Shown here piece after piece: positions 29,437 through 39,529 of a stretch of DNA of 64,000 bases. The DNA comes from Deltaproteobacteria bacterium. GTDB taxonomy: Bacteria; Desulfobacterota; Desulfuromonadia; Geobacterales; Pseudopelobacteraceae. A model generated the notes under the pieces. It made no database searches. It was not told where the DNA came from and was given only the letters and a program-made list of their open reading frames with translations. The stretch spans positions 56,984-120,983 of the forward strand of contig JAFLLC010000063.1 in the NCBI GenBank assembly GCA_019162745.1, read 5' to 3'. Position 1 is the first letter of the stretch. Every line of letters starts with the position of its first letter. The position numbers and the translations under genes are program-made.

Positions 29437-29588
29437 GCAAATCCCCCTCAGTCCCCCTTTCGTAAAGGGGGAAGCTCTTAAAGTCCCCCCTTTACGAAAG
29501 GGGGAAGCTCTTAAAGTCCCCCTCTTTCGTAAAAGGAGAAGCTCTTAAAGTCCCCCCCTTTACGAAAGGGGGGTTAGGGGGGATTTGC
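29437..29588. repeat. Palindromic tandem repeat element C
   Basis: The outer inverted ends are GCAAATCCCCC (29437) and GGGGGGATTTGC (29588). Inside, GAAGCTCTTAAAGTCCCC recurs at 29471, 29504 and 29538, a 33-34 bp period. The units are separated by CCCCTTTACGAAAGGGG-type palindromes. It sits directly after the stop codon of fibre gene D and could also act as a terminator. Confidence 0.75.
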
Positions 29589-29592
29589 CGTT

Positions 29593-32500
29593 CTAAAACC
29601 TCCGCACACACCGAACCCGCGCCGAAACAGACTTCAACAAGGTTCCATCCACCGCTCCGTTGGCGTAGTTGAAGTTCTTTAACCATGCACTGTCGGTACC
29701 AAAATCGGTGGAACTCCAGTAACGTGCCTGCTGGAAACCATCAGTAGCACCCAGTACGGTATTGATAACAAAAGCAGCGTTGTAGAGCTGGGTCATTTCC
29801 CAGGCAGCCGGGAGATACCAGCTATATCCGCCAGCAGCATACGCGTTACACACCAGGGCGGCGCTGGCAGAATGTCCACTCTGATTAATAATTGCGGTGG
29901 TGTTGCTCTGTCCGGCAATTGGACTGCCACCGATAGATGCTGGCGTCGCGTTGCTCCAAACTGCTCCGGTGCTGGCGTCAACCGGTGATGCGATCAGCCC
30001 TTTCTCTACGCCGGATTCTTTCCAGACCGCCGCCACAATGCCACCTTGATACAGCTCGCCCACATAATGCGTAAAACCGGCTGATGCGGGTGCGCTGCTG
30101 GTCCAGGTGGTGCCGTTGGAGGTGAGAACATTGCCGCTTGTGCCCGGAGCCACCGCCTGCGGTGCGCTGGTGCCGTTACCCAGCAGAACATTGTTGGCTG
30201 TCAGAGTAGTAGCCCCGGTGCCGCCGTTGGCAACGCCCAGGGTGCCGGAGGAGATGTTGGCGGCGTTGAGTGTGGTAAGCGCTGCGCCGGAACCGCTGAA
30301 GGCGGTGGCGGTGACGGTGCCGCTTACTTCCAGTTTGGATGCCGGAGATGTGGTGCCGATACCGATGTTGCCGCCGTTGTCATAGATGCTGCTGTTGGTG
30401 ATCGAGTTGGCGGCGCTCGCCTTGCTAACATAGCCAGCCGTTAAACCACTGGCGGAACCTTCCGCAAGAGTGATGCCTGTAGCAGTTATGTCAAAAAGAG
30501 CGGTGCCGTTAAAAGCCCTCAACTTGTTCGTTACAGAATCATAGAAGATGCCGCCCTTTGAAGCGACTCCGCCAAAACCGCTGGTGCCGTTGAGGATCAT
30601 GGCGTTTGCCTGGGCGTTGCCGGCCACGTCCAGCCTCTGTGCCGGGGTTATTGTGCCGATGCCGACGTTGCCTAATCCATTAATAAATATGCCTGTATTC
30701 AATACGGTAGTATCTGATGAATGTGTTTGTAATTGCAAAGAAGATTCATTTCCAATCGGGTTTTGACTTGTGATATACGAACTTCCGTCCTCATACTGAG
30801 TACCAAGCTTGATACGAGCACCCGCAGCCGATACACCGTAATCAGCGCTATTAACACTTAACAAATTCGTAATCGCTCCTGTAGCTGCAGATTCTATATC
30901 AAGCTTTGCCACAGGCGTCGTCGTCCCGATGCCGACGTTGCCGGGGTAAGTTAAATCTCCATTGTCTCGTACCATTAGCGATTTTGCAGAAGTGAAATTA
31001 TATAGTTCCAATCCGGTGGCAGCGCCGTCATACCCCACATACACTTTATTAGTGCCGGCTGATTGTCCGTAAAACCCTGGAGCTGCCGCATGATTTATAA
31101 TTACATATCCATCCACTTCCAGTTTCCCTTGTGGCGTCGCCGTCCCAATCCCCACATTCCCGTTCAGCAGCGTATAACCTGTCCCGCTCGGTGTCAGCGT
31201 GACATTCTGGTTCCCCGGACCGGCGGCAAAGACCAGTTCGCCGCTGCCGGTAATGGAGCCGGTGCTGGTGCCGGTGCCGCCGTTGGCGACCGCCACGACC
31301 CCGGTGACGTTGGCGGCGGTTGTGGCCGTGGTCGCGTTACCGGTCAGGTTTGCGGTGATGGTGCCGGCGCTGAAGTTGCCGGAGGCATCGCGGAGGACAA
31401 TTGTGCTGGCGGTGTTGCTGTTGGTAGCGGCGTTTGCCAACAATTCTGCCGAGTGGATGCTGGCCGCCGTTGAAGCGCCAACGGTACTGACAACGGTTGC
31501 ACTCTGGGTGCCGGTTACATCGCCTGAAAGTGTGCCGCTAAAGTTTGTTGCTGTTGTTGCCGTGGTTGCCGTTGTTGCTGCTGCTATTCCCGTCAGCAGT
31601 GAACCGTCACCGATGAACTTGCCGGAAGCATCAATACGGGATTTGATTGTGCCAGTACTGTCCTGCCATTCCTGGAGATTCGCTGTCTGACCGGCAAATG
31701 CCTTGATAGTGAGGCCGCGTTTGTCAACGGCTTCAATGTTGATTGCCTGCTCACCTTTGACGAGGGTGTTGGCTGTAGTGGTGTAAACGCCGTTAGTTAC
31801 GGTTGCTGCCGTGCCGGTTATGCTGGCGGCGATAGGGGTGCTGAATGTCTTGGTGCCGGCTATGGTCTGGTCGCCGGTTGTGTAGACACCGTTAGTTACG
31901 GTTCCGGCTGAAGTTGCGGTGGCAGCGTTGCCGGTCAGGTTCGCAGTGATGGTGCCGGCGCTGAAGTTGCCGGAAGCGTCGCGCAGGACAATTGTGCTGG
32001 CGGTGTTGCTGTTGGTTGCTGTGGTGGCGCTGTTGGCGACTTTTCCTGCTGTTGAAATTGCCGCCAGATTGCTGTCGGAAATAGTGCCAGTCAGCGAAAT
32101 GTTTGGCGTTGCGCCGCCGCTGCTGGCAAGCGGAGCAGAGGCGGTGACGTCTGTAACGCTGCCGCTGGACGGAGATGATGGCGCCCATTTCGAACCATCC
32201 CATGCCAGCACTTTGCCGACTGCGTTGCCGGTTAATGTTACATCGGTAAGATCTGAGGAGGCCAGCGTCACGACGCCGGTTTTCCCGGCAACAGAGACAA
32301 CCGACGATGTCTGATTTATTTTCTGCCACACAGTACCGTTGGAGATCATCCAGTCGCTGACGGCGAATGGCAGACCACTGCCGGTCTCTGTTCCGGCAAC
32401 ACTGATGATGTAATAATTTCCCGAGGCCTCAACAGCAACCGTCGGATTTCCGCTAAGGCTCGTGTTGCCTTTGTAGGTAAGTCCGCTGATTGACATGAGT

Positions 32501-33819
32501 GAGGCAGGGATTTTGCCGCTGCCATCCAGCACCGGTACTGTGCCGCTTGTCGTTCCGGTATTGGCCTGAGCTGCCGTGCCAAGCCCAAGGTTGGCGCGGG
32601 CATCTGCCGCTGTTGTCGCACCGGTGCCGCCGTTGGCGAGGCCGACAGTGCCAAGCCCGATTGTGCCGAATGAATTGATGATGCCGCCGGTCAAAGGTGC
32701 TGCGGCGGTTATGCTGGTAACCGTGCCGGTGCCTTTGGCGTTGAAAATTGCCCAGTCAGCGGCGCTAAGGTAGCCGGGCACTCCCGAAGCGGCAGCAGCC
32801 ATGCTGATAACCGGGGTGGTGGTTCCAGTTGCGACGGTCAGCGGCGCAGTGCCGCTGACATTGGTAACGGTGCCGGTGGCATTGCTGGTGCCGAACGGCC
32901 CGTTCCAGGTAGTGCCGTTGTAATAGTAGAAACCGGCTGTCCCGTCGGTCTGATAGATGAGAAGACCGGTAGCCGGGGTAGCCGGGGATGTCGCAATGGC
33001 ATCACGTTGAACAGCGGTCATACGTGGTGCGAGGAAACCTTTTGTGGTGGAGGAAACATCCAGCAGCGCGGTTGCATCGGGGGTTGCGGTGCCGACGCCG
33101 ACTGAACCGGCGGTATAGATGGCGTCAGAACCGGACAGGGTGAAAGGACTGGCTCCAGTCGGGCCGGTTGCACCGATTGCGCCGGTAGCGCCGGTAGCAC
33201 CATTAGCGCCATTGACACCAGCAGCGCCGGTCAAACCGATTGGCCCCTGGAGACCGACAGTACCTGCTGTCCCTGCCGGACCGGCAACACCTTGCGGGCC
33301 TGTAGCACCTGTATCACCTGCCGGGCCTGCCGGACCGGCGGGGCCGACCGCTCCAACGGCAACGGCACAACTCCATTGCGCTGATGGTGCGTTGTATTGG
33401 AGAAATTCTCCATCAGCACAAACCTGGCTGAGTTTGTCGGCGCTCATGGCCCGAAAGCTGTACGGCACCGAGGAGAGTTCCTGACGAGGGGTCATTTCCA
33501 GGTCACTGCCAACCGCTGCGCCCAGATAATATATTCTATCAAAGTGAAGATCGATCGGCACGATGCTGCCCAGTTGGATGCTGTACACTCCGTTTACCAC
33601 CTGGATGCTGGACTGGTATTCACTCCAGATTGGAGCGCCGCCGGTTGCCACGTCATACAGCGACAGGGTCATGGCGATCGGCGTGTTGACCGGTGCACCG
33701 GTGGCGTCAGAGAGATATCCCTGATAGGTGATGGTTGCAGGTGGAGCGGCGAACGCCGGGGTGACGAGCAGCATAAGCAGCGTTACCATACTGGCCAGGT
33801 TTCTCACAAATGTGTGCAT
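29593..33819 (-). CDS. Giant exported fibre-like protein D: collagen-like stretch and DUF1566/Lcl C-terminus
   Basis: A 1408-residue protein. The signal peptide ends PAFAA near residue 25. A beta domain follows ([16 protein letters not shown] to [15 protein letters not shown], about 29-130). Next come 22 uninterrupted Gly-X-Y triplets (about 159-224) and a copy of the shared module ([16 protein letters not shown]). A repetitive body includes [20 protein letters not shown] twice. The last about 160 residues are a DUF1566/Lcl-type domain ([30 protein letters not shown]). That C-terminal fold resembles C-type lectin/FGE domains and may bind a ligand at a fibre tip. Confidence 0.85.
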   Translation of the reverse strand: MHTFVRNLASMVTLLMLLVTPAFAAPPATITYQGYLSDATGAPVNTPIAMTLSLYDVATGGAPIWSEYQSSIQVVNGVYSIQLGSIVPIDLHFDRIYYLGAAVGSDLEMTPRQELSSVPYSFRAMSADKLSQVCADGEFLQYNAPSAQWSCAVAVGAVGPAGPAGPAGDTGATGPQGVAGPAGTAGTVGLQGPIGLTGAAGVNGANGATGATGAIGATGPTGASPFTLSGSDAIYTAGSVGVGTATPDATALLDVSSTTKGFLAPRMTAVQRDAIATSPATPATGLLIYQTDGTAGFYYYNGTTWNGPFGTSNATGTVTNVSGTAPLTVATGTTTPVISMAAAASGVPGYLSAADWAIFNAKGTGTVTSITAAAPLTGGIINSFGTIGLGTVGLANGGTGATTAADARANLGLGTAAQANTGTTSGTVPVLDGSGKIPASLMSISGLTYKGNTSLSGNPTVAVEASGNYYIISVAGTETGSGLPFAVSDWMISNGTVWQKINQTSSVVSVAGKTGVVTLASSDLTDVTLTGNAVGKVLAWDGSKWAPSSPSSGSVTDVTASAPLASSGGATPNISLTGTISDSNLAAISTAGKVANSATTATNSNTASTIVLRDASGNFSAGTITANLTGNAATATSAGTVTNGVYTTGDQTIAGTKTFSTPIAASITGTAATVTNGVYTTTANTLVKGEQAINIEAVDKRGLTIKAFAGQTANLQEWQDSTGTIKSRIDASGKFIGDGSLLTGIAAATTATTATTATNFSGTLSGDVTGTQSATVVSTVGASTAASIHSAELLANAATNSNTASTIVLRDASGNFSAGTITANLTGNATTATTAANVTGVVAVANGGTGTSTGSITGSGELVFAAGPGNQNVTLTPSGTGYTLLNGNVGIGTATPQGKLEVDGYVIINHAAAPGFYGQSAGTNKVYVGYDGAATGLELYNFTSAKSLMVRDNGDLTYPGNVGIGTTTPVAKLDIESAATGAITNLLSVNSADYGVSAAGARIKLGTQYEDGSSYITSQNPIGNESSLQLQTHSSDTTVLNTGIFINGLGNVGIGTITPAQRLDVAGNAQANAMILNGTSGFGGVASKGGIFYDSVTNKLRAFNGTALFDITATGITLAEGSASGLTAGYVSKASAANSITNSSIYDNGGNIGIGTTSPASKLEVSGTVTATAFSGSGAALTTLNAANISSGTLGVANGGTGATTLTANNVLLGNGTSAPQAVAPGTSGNVLTSNGTTWTSSAPASAGFTHYVGELYQGGIVAAVWKESGVEKGLIASPVDASTGAVWSNATPASIGGSPIAGQSNTTAIINQSGHSASAALVCNAYAAGGYSWYLPAAWEMTQLYNAAFVINTVLGATDGFQQARYWSSTDFGTDSAWLKNFNYANGAVDGTLLKSVSARVRCVRRF

Positions 33820-33861
33820 TTACAGACCTCCTGAAAAATTTATTTCGTAATGGGTAAAGGT

Positions 33862-34065
33862 TTATTCATGGTCGCGAAAGATCGTGCAAAGGAGATAGTC
33901 TCTTGCGCAATAGCGTAATATTTTAGGTATGTTAGCGCTGGTAAAATCTGCACACCAGCAGTCCGGGAATGGTTTTTGGAAATAGGGACAACTGGCGGTA
34001 ATGCCGTTTAAGCATAATTGGATCTCATTTTGCCCGGTTGTCTGCGTTTCTGTTTTCATGGGCAT
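33862..34065 (-). CDS. Small cysteine-rich protein
   Basis: About 67 residues from MKTETQTTGQ or one codon group earlier. It has seven cysteines in a spaced pattern, including CLNG, CPYFQKPFPDCWC, YCARDY and a final C before the end. This Cys pattern recalls short conserved proteins of Geobacter relatives that may bind a metal. The function is unknown. The rest of the gap 33820-34210 holds the start region of fibre gene D and a hairpin. Confidence 0.5.
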   Translation of the reverse strand: MPMKTETQTTGQNEIQLCLNGITASCPYFQKPFPDCWCADFTSANIPKILRYCARDYLLCTIFRDHE

Positions 34066-34163
34066 TGCGTAGCAGAAAGCAAAGAGCAACGGTCAAACAA
34101 ATATGCATTATTTTTTAATAGTTGTAATTACAGGGTGTTGGGTGAAAAGGAGGGCGGTGGGGG

Positions 34164-34180
34164 GTGGTCATTTTGACCAC
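34164..34180 (-). terminator. Hairpin after the response-regulator operon
   Basis: GTGGTCA-TTT-TGACCAC is a perfect 7-bp stem, and a second GGTGG/CCACC pairing lies just before it. It is about 30 bp past the regulator stop codon. No strong T-run follows, so termination is only likely. Confidence 0.4.
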
Positions 34181-34210
34181 TGTGGTGGATATGATGACCA
34201 CCATGATTGA

Positions 34211-35551
34211 TTATTCGGGAAGGTTCAAGCCGTGCTTTTCGAGTTTGCGTTTAAAGCGTTTGTAATCCAGCCCTACCAGTGTTGCCGCCTGCATTTTTTT
34301 GCCGCCGCATTGCTCAAGGGCTTCACAAATCGCCCAATATTCCAGTTTGTCGATATTCAGGATGTGTGGCTCTGCCGGTGGTGTCGCCTTCGTGGTGGCA
34401 GCGTCAGAAAGGAGGGATTGCAGTGTTGTTACGGAAATGGTCTCATGGCCGAAGAGTGCTACGCGCCGCATGACGGAACGCAGCTGACGGATATTTCCCG
34501 GCCATGGCTGCTCTGTCAGGAACTGAGAGCTCACACCATCAAGCCGGAGTGAGCTGTGGCGACGGTTTCCAAGAGCTTCCGCAAGAAACAGGGCGGCCAG
34601 TCGGGGGATATCTTCCGGGAGACTGCGGAGCGGGGGCATGGTGATGCACTGGTCGGAGAGGGCGTAACAGAGCGCCGCATCGAGGCGACCGGCAGTTATT
34701 GCGTCTTGAACAGTCCCGATTAGTGTGGCGATAAAACGGACCTCAAGCGGCAGAGTTTTGGTTTCGCCAAGCGGTTGATAACTCTTTTCAGCTATGGCCC
34801 GCTGAAGTTTTCTCTGCAGTGTCAGCGGCATGGCGTCCAGATGGTGCAGCACCACGGTGCCGCCGGAAGAAACCGCCAGTCTGCCTGCTCCCCAGCGCTT
34901 CATGCCGAACAGTTCCCGTTCGAGCAGTTCGGCGGCAACTCCGTCACAGGATACGACCGAGTATGGATAGCGGTGCTGGTCACTGATGTCGTGGATCAGC
35001 CCGGCCAGATGTACCTTGCCGACACCGGCTTCTCCCTGGATCATGATGCTGAAATTGCTGTCAGCCACTGCCGTCGCCTGTTCGGCCACTGCACACATGG
35101 GGGGGCTGACGCCGAGTTCTCGCAGCAATGAATCTTCCGCCTGCGATTTCAGCTGTGCCACCTGGCGGCGTAACAGTGCCGGTTGCCCTGCGCTTTTGAT
35201 TGCGCTGGTAAGCTGGCCGTAGTTTATCGGTTTGCGGATGCAGGCTCTAACGCCGAGATCAATAGCGCGCAGCAGGTAGTCCGTTTCGGTAAACGCGGTG
35301 GTGATGATCACCGCCAGGTCAGGAAATTCATGCCTGAGGAGTGCAGTAAGCTCCAGGCCGTCCATGTTCGGCATACGGATATCGGTGACGACGACATCAG
35401 GGCATTTTTCACGGATCATGCGCAGTGCATCCACGCCGTCACCGGCCGTCCTGACATTGCCGCAGGCGGCCTCTATGCCAAGCGAGACCGCTTCGCGGAT
35501 AATTTTTTCATCCTCGACGTAGAGGATGTCCAGGTCATTCCGGCTGGCCAT
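34211..35551 (-). CDS. NtrC-like response regulator with degenerate AAA+ domain
   Basis: A 446-residue protein. The receiver domain is intact, with phospho-acceptor Asp57 in VVTDIRMPNMDG and Lys107. The central domain keeps a Walker A (GEAGVGKV, about 173-180). The GAFTGA loop is deleted: ERELFG goes straight into MKRWGAGRLA. Walker B is GGTVVLHHLDAM, with His-His where Asp-Glu is expected. The arginine-finger helix reads GRLDAALCYALSD. A Fis-type helix-turn-helix ends the protein. It probably binds DNA but cannot activate sigma54 polymerase. It is coupled to the kinase gene by a TAATG overlap. Confidence 0.88.
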   Translation of the reverse strand: MASRNDLDILYVEDEKIIREAVSLGIEAACGNVRTAGDGVDALRMIREKCPDVVVTDIRMPNMDGLELTALLRHEFPDLAVIITTAFTETDYLLRAIDLGVRACIRKPINYGQLTSAIKSAGQPALLRRQVAQLKSQAEDSLLRELGVSPPMCAVAEQATAVADSNFSIMIQGEAGVGKVHLAGLIHDISDQHRYPYSVVSCDGVAAELLERELFGMKRWGAGRLAVSSGGTVVLHHLDAMPLTLQRKLQRAIAEKSYQPLGETKTLPLEVRFIATLIGTVQDAITAGRLDAALCYALSDQCITMPPLRSLPEDIPRLAALFLAEALGNRRHSSLRLDGVSSQFLTEQPWPGNIRQLRSVMRRVALFGHETISVTTLQSLLSDAATTKATPPAEPHILNIDKLEYWAICEALEQCGGKKMQAATLVGLDYKRFKRKLEKHGLNLPE

Positions 35552-37374
35552 TATGCCTCCTCACCGAGTGGTACACTAATGGTAAAACAGGCGCCGTCGT
35601 CACAATTAGCCATCGTCAGAGCGCCCCCCATACTTCCTTCAATAATCATGCGGCAGGTGTAAAGCCCGATGCCGGTCCCGTGCCCTTCTGCTTTAGTGGT
35701 GAAGTACGGTTCGAATATATGCTCTAGTATGTCGGGAACCATTCCGCCGCCGTTGTCGCATACTTTTATGTGAACCGCGCCGTCATGCCGTTCAAGGGCG
35801 ATGTTGATCCGGCCTTTTGGTGCCCGGTCAGCTTCCCGTTGACCACGTTCGATAATGGCATCCTTGGCGTTGCTGACGAGGTTGAGGATGACCTGTTTGA
35901 ATTCTCCCGAGACGCCGTTAAGTGTTATTACCGGGGAGTCTCCCCCGGTAATGCCGGTTGTGATGCCGTGAGCTGACAGCTGTGGCATGATCAGCTCAAG
36001 AGCGGTTGTAATTTTATTGCGAACGTTAAAGGGTGTGCGAATTTTTCCCGGCTGCAACAGTCCGCGGAATTCATCAATCGTGTCAGACATAAAGGTGCAT
36101 TGCCGCAGTGCCGTATCCACCGTCTTACGGATAAATTCTTCGCTCAGTCGCCCGCAATCGTAGGCCACCTGAACATTTTGCACTAACGCACTGACAGCGG
36201 TGAGCGGTTGCCGCCACTGGTGGGCGATGGCGGCGATCATTTCTCCCATGGCGGCAAGTCGCGCCTGCCCGGCAATGACCTTCTCCTGGCGGAGCCGTCG
36301 TTCCGTTTCTTCTTCAACACGTTGCTCAAGAGTCTGATTCAGCAGGCTCAGTTCGTTGCTTCGCCGTTCAAGTTCAGCCTCATAAAGAACATATTCAGTT
36401 ATATCAACGGCATTACCGACAAAAGAGATGATTTCATGTTCTTCGTTAAAGCAGGGAACGATATTTGAGCAGTGCCAGAACATTGTGCCGTCGGCATGAA
36501 ATACGCGGTATATAACGCCCCGCTGGACTTCTCCGCTTTCCACCGTTTTGTGAAGAAATGCTTCGCAGGCGGCGACGTCATCCTTATGGACAAATTCCCT
36601 GAAATCATGTCCGACGGCCTGTTCAGTATTATAGCCCAAAAGTCTGGTCCAGGCTGGGGAGACAAAACCCATGCAACCATCGGGACGTATTTCGTAGATA
36701 ATGCCATGACTGTTTTCCACCAGGAGGCGGTACTGCTGCTCATTTCTATGGGCATCACGGCTCGCTGTTTTCAACGCTTCCAGAGCCTGAAAAGCTTCGC
36801 GGCGATAGCCGTAGAATGCGGAGGAAATTTTCATCCCCATAACGATGGCGCCGACGTAGGAAATCACGATGGAAAGTGTTGCGACGGTGCCAAGCGGTGC
36901 CTTGAGCAGAAAAAAAAGCAGGAGGCTGCCAGAGGCGAAGAGAAGCGGCGGCAGATTGCGGTAGGGAGGTTTGTCCGGCAGTACGATAAAAAAGATAATG
37001 ATGGCAATGAGCTCAGGGATAACGTTGCCGGTGTAGGTGGCCGGACGGGAAAGAATCACCAGGTTGTTCGTCAGGGCAATATACAGAGCCACAACCACTG
37101 TCCAGCGATCAAAGACCGCTGGATCTTTACTTTTTGTGATGCGGATAATGGCAAAAGCGGCAAGAACGACAAAAATCAGACGAAGCGACAGCAAGCCATA
37201 AAAGACCGGGCCGGTTGGGTATAAGTGATGATCCGCTTTGATCAGCAGCAGAAAAAACATGAGCATCACTCCGGCAAAAATGCTGAACGAGCGGGCATCT
37301 TGCCGGAGAAAGTGCTGACGGTAGCGGAGTTCATTTTCGGTAAGGTTTTGAGACGTTGTCACCGGAATGCCCAT
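35551..37374 (-). CDS. Membrane PAS-domain sensor histidine kinase
   Basis: A 607-residue protein with five to six membrane segments (about 31-185), a PAS domain (about 212-330), a coiled coil, then the HisKA domain with the phospho-His in AHQWRQPL (His385). The ATPase boxes [16 protein letters not shown] and GTGIGLY follow. The partner is the regulator encoded immediately downstream. I chose the start at 37374, 8 bp after the YehS-like stop. An upstream in-frame ATG would overlap that gene by about 90 bp. Confidence 0.9.
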   Translation of the reverse strand: MGIPVTTSQNLTENELRYRQHFLRQDARSFSIFAGVMLMFFLLLIKADHHLYPTGPVFYGLLSLRLIFVVLAAFAIIRITKSKDPAVFDRWTVVVALYIALTNNLVILSRPATYTGNVIPELIAIIIFFIVLPDKPPYRNLPPLLFASGSLLLFFLLKAPLGTVATLSIVISYVGAIVMGMKISSAFYGYRREAFQALEALKTASRDAHRNEQQYRLLVENSHGIIYEIRPDGCMGFVSPAWTRLLGYNTEQAVGHDFREFVHKDDVAACEAFLHKTVESGEVQRGVIYRVFHADGTMFWHCSNIVPCFNEEHEIISFVGNAVDITEYVLYEAELERRSNELSLLNQTLEQRVEEETERRLRQEKVIAGQARLAAMGEMIAAIAHQWRQPLTAVSALVQNVQVAYDCGRLSEEFIRKTVDTALRQCTFMSDTIDEFRGLLQPGKIRTPFNVRNKITTALELIMPQLSAHGITTGITGGDSPVITLNGVSGEFKQVILNLVSNAKDAIIERGQREADRAPKGRINIALERHDGAVHIKVCDNGGGMVPDILEHIFEPYFTTKAEGHGTGIGLYTCRMIIEGSMGGALTMANCDDGACFTISVPLGEEA

Positions 37375-37382
37375 GTTAGCCG

Positions 37383-37877
37383 TTATTCTCCGCCGCTCTG
37401 TTTTGAAGCAGCGCCCCTGTTCCGCACGGTCAGCCCCTGCAAAAAGTTCCGTAAAAACTGATCGCCGCACTCTTTAAAATGCTTGTGTCCTTTGTTCCTG
37501 AACAGGGCGCTGAGTTCTGCCTTTGAAATTTTAACACCTGCCAGCCCCATCACCGCGAGCATATCGTCCTCTTTTAAATCAAGGGCAATCCGCAGTTTTT
37601 TCAGGATTGCATTGTTGCCCAGTTCTGTGTCCGGTTTAGGTGGTTGTCCGTCTGCCGATTCCCGTCTCCCTCTTTTATGAACGATCAAGCCATCCAGAAA
37701 AAACGACAGCAGCGGATTACTACAGGCGATAAAGTCGTCTTCCTCTTCCTTTTTCAGAAGCTTGATCAGTGTCGGTTGTTCAATGCTGCAGCCGGATAAC
37801 TGGAAAATTTCTATCATGGTCGGATTGCTGATATCCAGTGCGTAGCGCAGTCGGCGTAATACATCATTGTTATTCAT
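37383..37877 (-). CDS. DUF1456 (YehS-like) protein
   Basis: A 164-residue protein made of two homologous repeats: NNDVLRRLRYALDISNPTMI (about 2-70) and NNAILKKLRIALDLKEDDML (about 87-153). They are separated by a charged linker. This is the two-repeat pattern of DUF1456/YehS, whose role is unknown. It is part of a run with the zinc-ribbon protein and the two-component pair. Confidence 0.85.
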   Translation of the reverse strand: MNNNDVLRRLRYALDISNPTMIEIFQLSGCSIEQPTLIKLLKKEEEDDFIACSNPLLSFFLDGLIVHKRGRRESADGQPPKPDTELGNNAILKKLRIALDLKEDDMLAVMGLAGVKISKAELSALFRNKGHKHFKECGDQFLRNFLQGLTVRNRGAASKQSGGE

Positions 37878-37911
37878 ATGGTTAGTCTCCGTGAAATGTC
37901 CTGCTGTGACT

Positions 37912-38505
37912 TTATTTAAACGCGGCTATCTGTGCCTGGTACAGTGTGACCGGCACAAAGCGTACGGCAAACTCAGAACTGCATCTGGCACACGTTACAA
38001 AAAACGGCTTACCGTTTTTTCCTTTTTCAAACGGCAGATCCTGTTTGTGATGGCAGTAGGGACACGTGGCTTCAACAACTGCCTGAATGATTCTGACCGG
38101 CTTTGTTTCAGTTGAAGATTTTGCCGCTGCAGATCTTTTTGGCGCAGCCGGCGCCGGCTTTGGCGCATACGGCTGATCTTCTGATATCTCTGCTGCTGAA
38201 ATGGTGTTTTTTTGCATGGCTGTTCGCTCCCTTTTAGTCGAAGTAGTCACCGGAAGAAATTCGTCTTCAGCATATTCAATCGAGGCAACCGGCGGCGGCA
38301 GTATCCCTTTCATCGCCTTTTTCCAGAGCAGCGGCATTGATGTTTTGGAGTAGTGCAGAGGTCTGACGCCATTCATGCGTGCAGCTCCATTTTCAACCAG
38401 ATAGAACTTGTCGCGATACGACACCAGTGTCTGGCGACCGATTTCCGCCACCTTGAAGCCGGAACATATTTTATTGTCGAGCCAGAAGGTAATTGCCTCT
38501 TCCAT
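37912..38505 (-). CDS. Zinc-ribbon protein of unknown function
   Basis: About 197 residues from the ATG at 38505, 8 bases after GGAG. The N-terminal part (FWLDNKICSGFKVAEIGRQT) is followed by an Ala/Pro/Lys-rich linker. The C-terminal zinc ribbon is CPYCHHKQDLPFEKGKNG then CARCSSEFAVRF. It could sense or bind nucleic acid, but no function can be assigned. It is first in a four-gene minus-strand operon (34-bp gap to the YehS-like gene). Confidence 0.65.
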   Translation of the reverse strand: MEEAITFWLDNKICSGFKVAEIGRQTLVSYRDKFYLVENGAARMNGVRPLHYSKTSMPLLWKKAMKGILPPPVASIEYAEDEFLPVTTSTKRERTAMQKNTISAAEISEDQPYAPKPAPAAPKRSAAAKSSTETKPVRIIQAVVEATCPYCHHKQDLPFEKGKNGKPFFVTCARCSSEFAVRFVPVTLYQAQIAAFK

Positions 38506-38632
38506 TGACCATTCTCCTTTATTCATGCGACTTCAGATAACTGTTACCAGAATCTGCACAACCTTACCAATAAAAATAATCCTGCAGTGCTTATCGTCAA
38601 CGGCAACACAGCCACTGATGGCTGGCTGGAAT

Positions 38633-39529
38633 CTACATCGCAAAAACGGGAGAAACAGCAGGTGCTTTCAGAAATTGTGTCACCTGATTGCACTCTGTCC
38701 GGATGACGCTGATGAGATAGTCCCAGAAGTCCGCGTTTTCAACCGTGTTCTGTACGGTTTTCTGAGGCAGAAACCGCTTCATTTCGTGAATAAAGGCACC
38801 TCTGACGCCCGGATCATCGTGTAGTGACTCCGTACGTTCTGACAGTTGCTGCAGATATTCAGCAATTGTGCGACGATGATCAATAACTTTTTTCGGGATT
38901 AAATCCAGTGGCAAGGTGACATTGTTCTGTTTGAGCCACCCTATATCCCAGAGATCACGGTTTTTGAGCCGGTTTGGACGGAGGGCAAAGGCAATGAGTT
39001 TGTCCGCAAGAATTTCTTCGCGGCTCTCTGCCTGAATAATCAAACCTGACGTCCCCATATCAACTCCATAAAGGTTGCGCAGCACAACCGGTCGTTTGTC
39101 GTAGCTTGGTATGGCACATACGTCGATATTGATCCTTTGGGACGGTAGTCCATTTTGCTCAGGCCGTGTGACCATTCTTAATTTCCATGTATCTACGTTG
39201 CCGGTATCTTTTACCGGTTCACTCATTTCAACGCGCAAACCATATTTTGTGTATAGCTGATCAACAAGAACAGTTCCTAACGTGCTCAGGGTTTCCCGCT
39301 TAAAATCGTTTCCGCCGGTAAAATCAAGATCTTCACTCAAACGGTTTGAACCGTAGCAGGCCCGCAAACAGGTTCCGCCAATAAAAGTGAGGGTGCCAAG
39401 CAACCCCGCTGCACTCATTTCCCGTATAATATCATGATGGAGCAGTTCCTTTACAACGACTGGCAGAAGTGGTGCAAGTTCCCCTTGATTTTTGAGTGCC
39501 TGGGCAACAAGGTTGTCAAACAAACTCAT
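38633..39529 (-). CDS. AbiEii-type nucleotidyltransferase toxin
   Basis: A 298-residue toxin of the AbiE type IV system. The nucleotidyltransferase motif GGTCLRACYGSNRLSEDLDF (about 50-69) is present. Further conserved residues include EEILADKLIAFALRPNRLKNRDLWD (in two parts around Lys and Arg-Asp). Family members modify tRNA or other targets with NTPs and stop growth. The start at 39529 follows GAGG and lies 14 bp inside the antitoxin gene. Confidence 0.85.
   Translation of the reverse strand: MSLFDNLVAQALKNQGELAPLLPVVVKELLHHDIIREMSAAGLLGTLTFIGGTCLRACYGSNRLSEDLDFTGGNDFKRETLSTLGTVLVDQLYTKYGLRVEMSEPVKDTGNVDTWKLRMVTRPEQNGLPSQRINIDVCAIPSYDKRPVVLRNLYGVDMGTSGLIIQAESREEILADKLIAFALRPNRLKNRDLWDIGWLKQNNVTLPLDLIPKKVIDHRRTIAEYLQQLSERTESLHDDPGVRGAFIHEMKRFLPQKTVQNTVENADFWDYLISVIRTECNQVTQFLKAPAVSPVFAM

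Noticed and set aside
29437..29588. A CRISPR array
   Set aside because: Repeats are palindromic and nearly contiguous, with 33-34 bp period and no unique spacers; no cas genes.
29593..30075. The Lcl/C-type-lectin-like end of protein D as a diversity-generating retroelement target
   Set aside because: No reverse transcriptase gene, template repeat or accessory gene was seen in the window. Adenine-biased codons at the tip were not obvious.
17771..33819. A prophage, because of tail-fibre-like proteins
   Set aside because: No capsid, portal, terminase, holin or integrase gene, and every protein has its own signal peptide.
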